A DNA stretch of 47,215 nucleotides, from positions 1-47,215 of the forward strand of contig MDLA01000067.1 in NCBI GenBank assembly GCA_001730015.1. Direction: 5' to 3'. How positions within the stretch are numbered: the first letter of the stretch is position 1; the number at the start of each line of letters is the position of its first letter. Under the pieces are notes generated by a model. That model did no database searches, was not told the DNA's origin, and saw only the letters and a list, made by a program, of their open reading frames with translations. The position numbers and the translations under genes were made by a program. Below, in pieces: positions 1-9,400 of the stretch. The DNA comes from Chromatiales bacterium (ex Bugula neritina AB1) (GTDB lineage Bacteria > Pseudomonadota > Gammaproteobacteria > Granulosicoccales > Granulosicoccaceae).

Positions 1-20
1 CTGATTTTCTTTAGTTTAAA

Positions 21-1571
21 TCAGGTTCGTGTCCTATTCACGCTGAACCAACACAGTTCAACTAGGCGGAGACGCACATTCTCTATACACGGTACTGCTT
101 CTAATGCGCTCAGACCGGGAAGAAGCACACTGAACTCTTCCCCGCCCCAGCGGCACGCCAGTGCATCTTCCGGCAGGGATGTCATCAGAACTTCAGAAAA
201 CGCCTGCAAAGCGAGATCACCCGTTTCATGTCCAAAACTATCATTCAGTCGTTTAAAAAAATCTATATCTATCATCGCCAGAGTATACGTCTGCTCTGTC
301 ATATCCGCGACGCGTTGTTCCAAACCGCGGCGATTCAGTAAACCGGTCAAGGGGTCAGTTACAGCGAGCGTCTGCGATTGCCCAAACGCGTTTACCGTAC
401 CTAAGCGCGCCGCCAGTTGGGTACTGAATACTTTCAACTGCTCCTGGTGGTCTTCCGTTGGCAGATCATCGACCGGATAAATCGCATGGATTATTCCCAG
501 CCCGGAACCGCTGTAGGTAACCGGTGCACATACTGCCGCGACCGGAGTATCCTTTCGACCCACCAGATAGGGACAGGTGTTGATAGCAGAACTGTCTTCA
601 AAAACGGATATCTGACCGCGCCGCATGGCGACACAGGAATTCGCCGATGCCACATCGCAGTGCGCAGAACCTGCAACGCTATTAACTGCCACCTCTGTGA
701 GCTCCTGATCCTCGCCGGTTAGCATCAGTTGAGCCCGGTTTTCCTTGCACAGCTCACCCAGTACCCGGCCGGTCACATTACTCAGGCCTTCCGGTGAATC
801 TTCCATTTCCAGTGCTTCAGCTATCTGACGCATAAAAACCTGTCGCCCGACGTGAATATTCAAGCGCTTTACCAGCTGATTCAGTTTGCGCCGCAGATAC
901 GCAAGAGAAAACAGACTCAGCATCAGTCCGCACAGTGTGGCAACCAGCAGACCATAGAGCGAGAATTTTACAATCACCAGACCGCTGGAGGTTTCGTGGC
1001 GAAATGAATCGACAATCACATGCTTGACTTCCTTAATCCGGGTATCCAGCACAGTGAACGCCAGCATGGATTCAAACATTGCGTAGCGAATTTGCTCATC
1101 GTCTTTGTTCAGTTTTTCTGCAAGCTCTCTCACCCTGAACGAAGAAGCCACCCAACGTCGAACCAGTTCCGCAAGACCACGAGTGGCCTCGCTGCTCTCA
1201 AGCTCTTCGACGCCGTGTCCGCCTACGTGTGCCCCCAGATTAGCAATACTCTCTTCAGCCCGGTTAAGGTATTTTTCGTGATCCGCGAGTAACCTCTGGT
1301 GGCGCAAACGATCATTGCCAACGAGCAGTAATTCGCGTTTAGCATTGACTGTCATGTGCATCGAATTCTCAACCTCTGTCGTCAGCGTCAGCGACGGAAC
1401 CAGCTCAAGCCCGACGTGCTGTACGTAATGCTGTTGACTGCGCACTGAATAAAAGCCCAATAAACCATTGATAACAATCAACACGACCAGCAACAGGGTG
1501 GGCATGTAGATCGCCGAATCGGCGCCGAACACCACTTTGGAATCGCTTCTTTTCTCGAAACTACCACTCAT
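21..1571 (-). CDS. Membrane-bound GGDEF protein with shortened catalytic domain
   Basis: Likely diguanylate cyclase or degenerate relative, 516 aa. Hydrophobic segments at about residues 19-43 and 197-226 flank a roughly 150-residue helical periplasmic region, which resembles a four-helix-bundle sensor. A GAF-like cytoplasmic region with several cysteines follows (about 250-395). The GGDEF domain starts near DPLTGLLNRRG; it has the IDIDFFKRLND metal/substrate segment and an intact GGEEF signature at residues 476-480. Only 36 residues follow that signature. The family normally has roughly 80, including the SIGVA-like strand and the AD.ALY.AK helix, and the last ten residues here look unrelated. 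I see no RxxD inhibitory site. The gene is probably 3'-truncated or frameshifted, so activity is doubtful. It is transcribed away from the M24 hydrolase. The Shine-Dalgarno before the ATG is weak. Confidence 0.9.
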   Translation of the reverse strand: MSGSFEKRSDSKVVFGADSAIYMPTLLLVVLIVINGLLGFYSVRSQQHYVQHVGLELVPSLTLTTEVENSMHMTVNAKRELLLVGNDRLRHQRLLADHEKYLNRAEESIANLGAHVGGHGVEELESSEATRGLAELVRRWVASSFRVRELAEKLNKDDEQIRYAMFESMLAFTVLDTRIKEVKHVIVDSFRHETSSGLVIVKFSLYGLLVATLCGLMLSLFSLAYLRRKLNQLVKRLNIHVGRQVFMRQIAEALEMEDSPEGLSNVTGRVLGELCKENRAQLMLTGEDQELTEVAVNSVAGSAHCDVASANSCVAMRRGQISVFEDSSAINTCPYLVGRKDTPVAAVCAPVTYSGSGLGIIHAIYPVDDLPTEDHQEQLKVFSTQLAARLGTVNAFGQSQTLAVTDPLTGLLNRRGLEQRVADMTEQTYTLAMIDIDFFKRLNDSFGHETGDLALQAFSEVLMTSLPEDALACRWGGEEFSVLLPGLSALEAVPCIENVRLRLVELCWFSVNRTRT

Positions 1572-1873
1572 ACCCTACGAACCAGTTATTTTTATTCATT
1601 TTCGCAACAATTCGGCACAACCTCGCGAAACTGAATCCAGTTCACACTCAACCGGAATATCGCGACACTACACTCAACAAAAACGACGATCGTAATAAAG
1701 GCCCCCGGATAAATGAGGTTTGCACCGCGATCGAAAGCAAGGGCCACGGAATTTCCCATACAAGTACGCCTGGCTCCCGGCACCTCGACAAGATTAATCA
1801 CCGCAAAGCTGGAATCACCAGACCGATAATTTATACTGCATTGTCGCTTTTACTCGCTATTCAAGAACGCCTC
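1572..1873. promoter_or_regulatory. Divergent intergenic region between GGDEF gene and M24 hydrolase
   Basis: About 300 bases between two divergent genes, so promoters for both are expected here. I cannot assign -35/-10 boxes with confidence. A 69-codon minus-strand ORF (1592-1801) runs through it but shows no recognisable domain or ribosome-binding site, and I do not call it. Confidence 0.4.
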
Positions 1874-3031
1874 ATGCCCGTACATTTCAGTCTGTCCGAA
1901 TACCATCAGCGTCTGCAGCGCACCGTCGCTGCGATCAAGCAGGCAGACTTCGACGGCTTGCTGCTTTTCGCCCCTGAAAGCCACTACTACCTGACCGGCT
2001 ACGATACATTCGGCTTTGCCATGTTCCAGTGTCTGGTTGTAACTGCAGATGGAAGAATCGAACTCCTGACCCGGTTACCGGATCTGCGCCAGGCACAGCA
2101 AACGTCAATAATCGCTGACGAGAATATTCACATCTGGACCGAGGTTGAAGGTGCAAATCCGGCTGAAGATCTACAGCGCTTATTGACAAAAACGGGCCTG
2201 ACGGGCGGCAATCTAGGTATAGAAACCAGAACAGCAGGGTTGACAGCCTATAACGGAAATCTGATCAACCTCGCTCTTAAAGACACCGTCCGCCTAACCG
2301 AAGCCACACAGCTAATGCAGGGGCTTCGGCGTGAAAAGAGCAAACAGGAAATTGCCTATCATCGCAGAGCCGCCGAGCTTAGTGACGATGCGCTCGATGC
2401 GGCCATTGAAACCACCCGGCCCGGTGCTTTTGAGGGAGATATTCTGGCAGCGATGCAGGGAGCGGTTTTCAAAGGTGGCGGCAGTTACGCTGGTAATGAG
2501 TTCATCATTGGTTCCGGTGATACGGCGTTGTTGTGTCGCTATCACTCCGGACCACGCCATTTAGACAGTACCGATCAACTAACTCTGGAATGGTCAGGTG
2601 CACAATTTCGCTATCAGGCAGCAATGATGCGAACACTGATTGTCGGAGAAGCTAACGAAAAGCAACGTTCCATGCACAGGGCTGCCGTCGAAGCACTAGT
2701 GTCATGTGAAGAGGCAATCAGGCCCGGAAAGCCAATGGGAGATGTCTATCAGGCACATGCACATGTATTTGACCGACATGGGCTGAAAGAGGCAAGAATG
2801 CAAGCTTGCGGCTATGGCATGGGCGCTGTGTTCAACCCGATCTGGGTGGATTTTCCCATGTTCTACGAGGGCAACCCGCTGATCATGAACACCGGAAACG
2901 TGTATTTCCTGCACATGATCCTGATGGATAATGACACCAATCAGGCCATGTGCTGGGGCCATTCCGTACTTGTGACACAAAATGGTGTCGAACGCTTAAG
3001 CCGGTCCCCACTGGATCTAATAGTGATTTAA
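1874..3031 (+). CDS. M24 / creatinase-fold hydrolase lacking metal ligands
   Basis: A 385-aa two-domain pita-bread-fold protein of the Xaa-Pro aminopeptidase/creatinase family. The N-terminal creatinase domain has the typical FDGLLLFAPESHYYLTGYD strand-helix pattern (about residues 22-45). The C-terminal catalytic domain begins near residue 155. The five positions that hold two metals in active aminopeptidases (Asp, Asp, His, Glu, Glu) read W240, M251, Y314, T340 and G362, by alignment to the family motifs. It is therefore likely a metal-independent enzyme, like creatinase or ectoine-hydrolase-type relatives, rather than a peptidase. An in-frame TTG at 1841 would add 11 residues; the ATG at 1874 fits the family N-terminus better. 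The TAA stop overlaps the TTAA target site of the adjacent MITE. The substrate is unknown. Confidence 0.85.
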   Translation: MPVHFSLSEYHQRLQRTVAAIKQADFDGLLLFAPESHYYLTGYDTFGFAMFQCLVVTADGRIELLTRLPDLRQAQQTSIIADENIHIWTEVEGANPAEDLQRLLTKTGLTGGNLGIETRTAGLTAYNGNLINLALKDTVRLTEATQLMQGLRREKSKQEIAYHRRAAELSDDALDAAIETTRPGAFEGDILAAMQGAVFKGGGSYAGNEFIIGSGDTALLCRYHSGPRHLDSTDQLTLEWSGAQFRYQAAMMRTLIVGEANEKQRSMHRAAVEALVSCEEAIRPGKPMGDVYQAHAHVFDRHGLKEARMQACGYGMGAVFNPIWVDFPMFYEGNPLIMNTGNVYFLHMILMDNDTNQAMCWGHSVLVTQNGVERLSRSPLDLIVI

Positions 3032-3206
3032 CCCGCATTATTCACGGGGTGGCGAGGATATGGCGCCGACCTGATCTATTCACACCAAAGGATTTCACAA
3101 CGGATTTTCTTCTCGATTCGAATACTTACTGATACTTACAAGAGAAATAGTTCTCTGAGGAATCAAAAATAAAGCGAGATCCCGTCAATCCCGTGAATAA
3201 TACGGG
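3032..3206. mobile_element. MITE-like element, copy A (TTAA-flanked, terminal inverted repeats)
   Basis: A 175-bp non-coding element. The left end, with two flank bases, reads AACCCGCATTATTCACGGG. The right end reads CCCGTGAATAATACGGGTT. They are inverted repeats with one mismatch over 19 bases. TTAA lies immediately outside both ends (3028-3031 and 3207-3210), consistent with a 4-bp target duplication. The left TTAA contains the TAA stop of the M24 gene; removing the element and one TTAA would leave that stop intact. A diverged second copy lies at 18313-18490. There is no ORF inside. CCC-starting ends and TTAA targets are known for piggyBac-like transposons and, as I recall, for the related IS1380 family; linking this element to that family is inference. 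Confidence 0.75.
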
Positions 3207-3210
3207 TTAA

Positions 3211-3433
3211 ACAACCCGGAGGATTAAAGCGTCTGCCATCGCGCCACAAGCGGACTCCGGCAGTTCATCGGGCAACCCTTCGGCAATTCCGGACCATACT
3301 ATCAAGACTTTGATAATTAAAGATATATCTGCGCACATCATGCCTTTTACTTACGCGACAGAGCACATTTTGGGGCTCATCAAACACTGGCAATAAATTC
3401 TTTTTAGTTTCAGCACGTTCCGGCCGATTCATA
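3211..3433 (+). promoter_or_regulatory. Leader of the giant DUF4347 gene
   Basis: About 220 bases between the MITE and the giant ORF. The expected promoter and 5' leader should lie here. An AT-rich stretch around 3300-3330 could carry a -10 element, but I see no convincing hexamer pair. The called ATG (3434) lacks a clear Shine-Dalgarno. An in-frame ATG at 3542 gives an N-terminus more like other LEPR-motif proteins, so the leader could extend to there. Confidence 0.3.
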
Positions 3434-6400
3434 ATGGGAACTGTCAATACAAAGTCCCATGTCGCAAAATCCCGCTTTAAGCTACTTCCAATTGCTGCGC
3501 GCAGATTTTTCACTGTCGTGAAAGATCATCGGTGGTGGCGCATGGGCAAATTCAGCCGTGACAGGTCAAAAACGCGCGTCGCCCCGACCGTAGCTGAACA
3601 ACAGCCGGTAATAGAGATCCTGGAACCATGGGTACTTTATTCAGCTGACCCGTTCGGGCTGGCCATTGACAGTCCGCAGGTTCTGCCAGAATCCATTGCT
3701 TTACCGCTTCCAACGGACGCGCCGGTCATTTCACCCATTGTATCGGCGGATCAGTGGTCCACAGCTGCACAGCGTGAGCTGGTACTGATTAACGATAATA
3801 TCGGCGATATCGACACACTGATTTCAGACCTCAGGCAACAGGCGCATAATGGTCGCGAGTTGCAGGTTTATTTGCTGTCGAGTGAAGAATCGGGTCTGGA
3901 GCAGATCTCCGCAATTCTGGCTAATCAACAATCTGTAGCCACACTACACATAGTTTCCCATGGAAACGACAGCGGCTTGCAACTCGGAGGAAGCTGGCTT
4001 GACGCCACAACGCTCTCACACCACGAGGGTTTAATTGGCGCATGGCAGCCACAATTCAAGGAAAGCGCCAGTATCCAGCTGTACGGTTGCGATCTTGCCG
4101 CCAGCAGCAGCGGGGTGAGCCTGCTTGAAACTCTCGCGAGTCTTACCGGCACGAGTATTGCCGCCAGCGACGACAGCACCGGGCACCAGGCCTTGCAGGC
4201 AGACTGGGATCTGGAATACAGCACACGCAGCGTAGCGGCCGCTGCGCTGCTAAGCGACGCTGCGCAGCAGGATTGGCTGGATGAACTGGCCACACTGACA
4301 TTTAGAAACGGAGATTCATCAGGCTACAGCCAGACCGTTGATACCACTCTGTCTGAATTGGCCGAATCACAGGATCAGGGTGATACAGTTAATCTCCGGA
4401 CCAGTGATCTAAGCGGCAATGCAACCCAGACACTAATCCGCTTTGACGACTTCATAGGTACTGATGCAAAGCGCATTGCACCAGGCTCCACTATAAGCAG
4501 CGCTACCCTGACCCTCGAGATCAGTAACCCGGCTCAAGCCGGCAGTACAGCCACTGTCCATACCTTGCTTCAAGGCTGGGACGAGCACGCTTCCTGGGAG
4601 CAATTCGGCGCTGGCGTTCAGGCGAATGACATTGAGGCAGCCTCACTGCCTGCCACCCAGTTTCACACCGACTCAAGCGGTACGGTTAATATTGATGTCA
4701 CCGCTTCTGTGCAAAGCTGGCTCAATGGAGCAATTAACCACGGCTGGCTTATTACCAGCTCAGCTACCGGCTCTGAACTGCATATTCATTCCAGTGAAGC
4801 ACTGAATGACGCACTTCGACCGCAGCTTACAATTATCTATAGTACTCCTCTGGTCGTAACCACAACAGACGATTCTATAGATGCACCTGTTACCTCATCT
4901 ATTTCACAACTGCAGGCAAACCCTGGCGCAGACGGCGAAATTACACTTCGCGAAGCAATAATTGCCGCAAACAATACCAATGGCTCCCATGAAATAATTT
5001 TGCCAGGTGGAAAATATACGCTTTCGGAGATGGGCAATTCCGCGATAGCCGGTGACCTGGATATCTTCATAGATCTAACCATTCGAGGCGCTGGCGCCGG
5101 TGTAACGGTAATTGACGCAAGCAATATCAGCGACCGGCACTTTGATATACACAATAGCAGCAGTTTGCAATTGCACGACCTGACACTTAGCGGGGGCTCA
5201 TCATCACACGGGGGCTCCGTTTTTGTCGGTTCAGATGCAACACTCAGAGTCACAGATTCCGCGTTTAGTGACAATACATCCACGGACACAGGTGGTGCCA
5301 TCCATAGTCTCGGCACTCTGAGCCTGCTCGACAGTGAACTGAAAAGCAACTCTGCAGGCAATAGTGATGGCGGAGCTATATACGCTACCGGTAACGCATC
5401 AATAGAGAAATCTACGTTAGTCGAAAACAGCGCAAATGATGGTGCAGCGATAATGTTCAGTGGCAGCACCTTGAATGTCAGTCGATCAGACATTCACAGT
5501 AACCAGGCAACTCAATTCGGCGGCGCAATACGGGCTGATTCCGGTACGGTAACAATCACTCAGAGTTCTCTACACAAAAATACCGCCAGTGAAGGCGGCG
5601 CAGTTTACGTCGACAGCGGCACCACACTCAATATACTCCGCAGCACCGTCAGCACAAATACCGCGAGCGACGATGGTGGAGGCATTCGTGCCCGTGATTC
5701 AGGCACTTCGATCAATATTGAATCCAGTACTATTGCCTTTAACGAGAGTACAGGTGGCGATGGCGGTGGTATAAACAACCGCAATGGTGGTGTAGCGACC
5801 AACATAACCAATAGCGTATTCGAAGCCAACACGGTTTCCGGCTCTGTGAGTGAAAATTTCAGCAATTCAAGTAACCTGAACAGTGGCGGCTACAATCACG
5901 ACTCCGACGGCACCAGTGGCTTCAAGGATACCGGGGATGTGCTAGACGAGAGTGCCCTACTCAAACCACTAACTTATATCAGCGATTCATCAATCGCTGA
6001 GCATCCCTTGCAAGCGAATAGTCCTGCCCGGGACAGCGGGGATCCTGCCGCCACTGATCCGGACAGCAACAACCACGCGCGAGTGGGCATCCCTGACCGC
6101 GGTGCATCTGAATCGTTTGCCCATTCAATTACACGAGTTGCCGATGCCCCAGCAATTGACGGCGCCATTGATATTTTATGGAGCTCAGCTGACCCTGCAG
6201 ACCTGCTTGATCATTCCGGGGATGTCTCTACCCCCCCATCGTTCCCTGGAGGAAGCTGGAAAGCGGTATGGGACAGCAATTCGTTATACTTGCTGGTAGA
6301 AGTAAGCGACGATACTCCTCATGATGATTCATTGAGCATCTGGCACGACGACTCAATAGCTGTCTACCTTGATCCTGACAACAGCCGCCAGAATAGCTAT

Positions 6401-9400
6401 GATGGCGTGGACGATACCAAATTCTATAGTGAGCGAACCAGCAACACCATTGTTATGGGGTCAAACCCGCTTGCTTTGACCGGTTTAGAAATAGGTACAA
6501 ATAATACCGCTACCGGCTACACAAAAGAAATTGCAATCCCCTGGAATCAGCTCGGTATTGTACCATCTGACGGATTGAATTTTGGTATAGAGGTACACCT
6601 GAATGATGATGCCAATGGCGGATCCACTGATACGGAGCTTACATGGGCCGATTCCGCCGATGTGGCCTGGACAAATCCGGCGGCGTTCGGCGCAGCACAT
6701 TTACTTGACAACGGGCTTGATTCAGCGCCGTCTGCACTAAACCACGGCATAACCATCAATAGCGATGGCGGCAACAATCGCTATTTCGAAGCACCAGCCT
6801 CACTGACGACCGGCCTTGGTGATCACACAATTCAAACCCGTTTCTCAACTGATTCAGCTAGTGGTCTGCTGGTTTTTCCATGGATAGACAATACACAGAT
6901 TTCAACCACACTATCACCGATAATTGCCGATAACCAGCCACACACTCACACCTGGGTCTGGGATAGTGCCACTGGTACCGGTACCACCTATATCGATGGA
7001 CAGCTCGCACTGCAACAGCAGGATAATTCCCACATAGGCAAGTCAGTAACGTCCACAGCACCGTTAATCATCGGCCAGGTATTAGGCAACAGCGGCCAGC
7101 TGGATCCAACAAAAAGCTATGCGGGCACAATATACGACGTTCGTCTATGGGACAGAGTACTCAGTACTGAGGAAGTCGACGACAATCTCGTTCGCCAGTT
7201 CAGCCCCGATAGCCCGCCTGCAGACCTACTCGCAAACTGGCGTTTCAACAGACTCGCCGGCGACAACAACGATCGCGTTGTAGACCTGGTCAACCCGGGA
7301 GACAACGACATAATCGTGAAGAGTGTCAACCCGACCAGTAACTGGGTTACCAGTATTGCCGACGATCAACTGAACATTGACGACAATACGACTGCAGGGG
7401 ACACCATAGGAAATTTCTTTCCGACGGATTCACAGACTACCGAGAGACTCTATAACTACGTTTTGCTGAACAACCATAATGGCCTGTTTACCATCGACTC
7501 TGATAAAGGGCAACTTCGTATCGCCAGCGGACAAACTCCCGCCGAAGAAATTAATACAACGCAATATCCTATTACTGTGCGCCTGTTTGATGACAGCGGT
7601 AATCAGTTTGATCGTCATGTAAATGTGCAGCGGATAGCCCAGAATGAAGCACCGTTGTTAACCGGTTTCCCCGTCAATGATCCTGTGTTTGTTAGTAACG
7701 GTACCCCGGTACTAATCGGACCGAACTTACAGCCTGAAGATGCGGAGCTTGACCTGCTCAATAACTATAGCGGACTTGAAGTAACGCTGGAACGTCTCGG
7801 CGGAGCCAACCCGGCAGACGAATACGACCTTGGTAGCTATCAAAGCGGCAATACAATTATTCATACCGATGGCGGCGGCACAGTAATTGGTACCGTCGTA
7901 AAAAATAATGCCGGGACCCTTCAACTGCAGTTTAATAATTCTGCAACTAATACGGCAGTACGGGACACTCTTCGCTCTATAGGTTACCACCACAGTAATG
8001 CGGTCAGCACAGCGACAGAAATTGATCTGCAGTGGACGATTGACGACAACAACATCAACGGCGCTCAGGGCCCGGGCGGAGCACTGAGCAGTTCCTATGT
8101 AAGCCGACTCCAAATTGCCCCTGCTATATTCAACGCTGTTGACGACGATCTTGGCTACCAGCTGGCGGGAGAATCTTTATCGATATCACCATTCGAAAAC
8201 GATACGGCGAAAGGCAATGAAACCACAATTATCAGTACCACCTCGCCTTCTATTGGCTCACTAACACAGAATTCGACTACTCTGAATTATCAAAGCAATA
8301 CCGGCGATTCCGGCCCGATCAGCTTTGATTACTTCGCCATGAGCGGAGACGCCGACCTGATCAGCCAGTGGCGATTGCAAGCAGACGGCAGTGATGATAC
8401 TGGTCGGAACTCAGGTATAACAAACACCGACAGTACGCCGGGCACCCTCGTTTTCGATGGCAACGATTCCATAGAAATAGCAAACTTTGACTACCCGGAT
8501 GAGTTCACTCTGACCTTTGATTTCAAGATCAACAGTTTGAACAACGGAAATGAAGAAACCTTTTACTCGCAAGGTGACTATGAAAAAGCAAACTCGCTGA
8601 ATGTCTGGGTCTCAGGATCACACGTTTCCAATCCTACCGTGCCAAACGCATTGTATACGGACTTCCGTGACAGCGATAATACCGGAATTGTCAATCATAC
8701 CTTTGACATCAGCGGCATGGAAGGCGGAGGATGGCATAACTACGCTATTGTGGTAAAAGAAGGTGTCGGGGCATCAGTCTACATTAACGGTGTGGAACAA
8801 GGTGATTCAGTAACAACTGCTGGAGCAGCGCCCTTTGAGCCAACAGACCCTGTTTACTTCGGTGTTGAAAATGTTTCAGGAACGCCTGAGTATCACCTGA
8901 TCAATCATGAGTTCAGGGATGTAAGGATTCTAGAGGGCATCGATGTAGCAGCAATTAACGCTAACAAGCTCAATGAATTCAGTACAGGCACGGTATCGCT
9001 GACACTGCGCAATGAAGAGATGGTGGTTAGCAATGAAAAAATAACAGTTGCAGAAGACACTACAGTATCAATTAGTTCTACTCACCTGTTGACAGAAGAT
9101 TCCTTTGACAACGATCCTCCATCTTCCATTGTGTACACTATTGTTGATGCGGCAGACTTTGGCTATCTGACCCTCAATGATGCAACCCTGGCTCAGGGAG
9201 ACACATTCACGCAACAGGATATCAATACTCCTGACACCATAAAATATACCCACAATGGCGATGAAACGGCCACTACAGACAGGATCAATCTGCTTGTTGA
9301 CGATGGCCTGGGTACTCAGACCCCGATTACTTATGAGTTGGATCTGGAGCCGGTAAATGACCTGCCTCAGCTTTCCGCCATTGAAACTAACCAGCTGGTG

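Noticed and set aside
24..45. Partial match (TATTCACG) to the MITE end at the truncated GGDEF 3' end
   Set aside because: Only about 12 of 16 bases match, and the sequence to its right is GGDEF coding sequence, not element interior.
1592..1801. 69-codon minus-strand ORF upstream of the GGDEF gene
   Set aside because: No domain, ribosome-binding site or gene-like composition; it overlaps a divergent promoter region.
3265..3513. 82-codon minus-strand ORF over the giant gene's leader
   Set aside because: Overlaps the start of a certain gene on the other strand and has no recognisable features.
5400..5800. Possible RTX or tandem DNA repeats in the giant gene
   Set aside because: The glycine/serine-rich periodicity is that of a right-handed beta-helix; no GGxGxD nonapeptides and no exact DNA repeat are seen.
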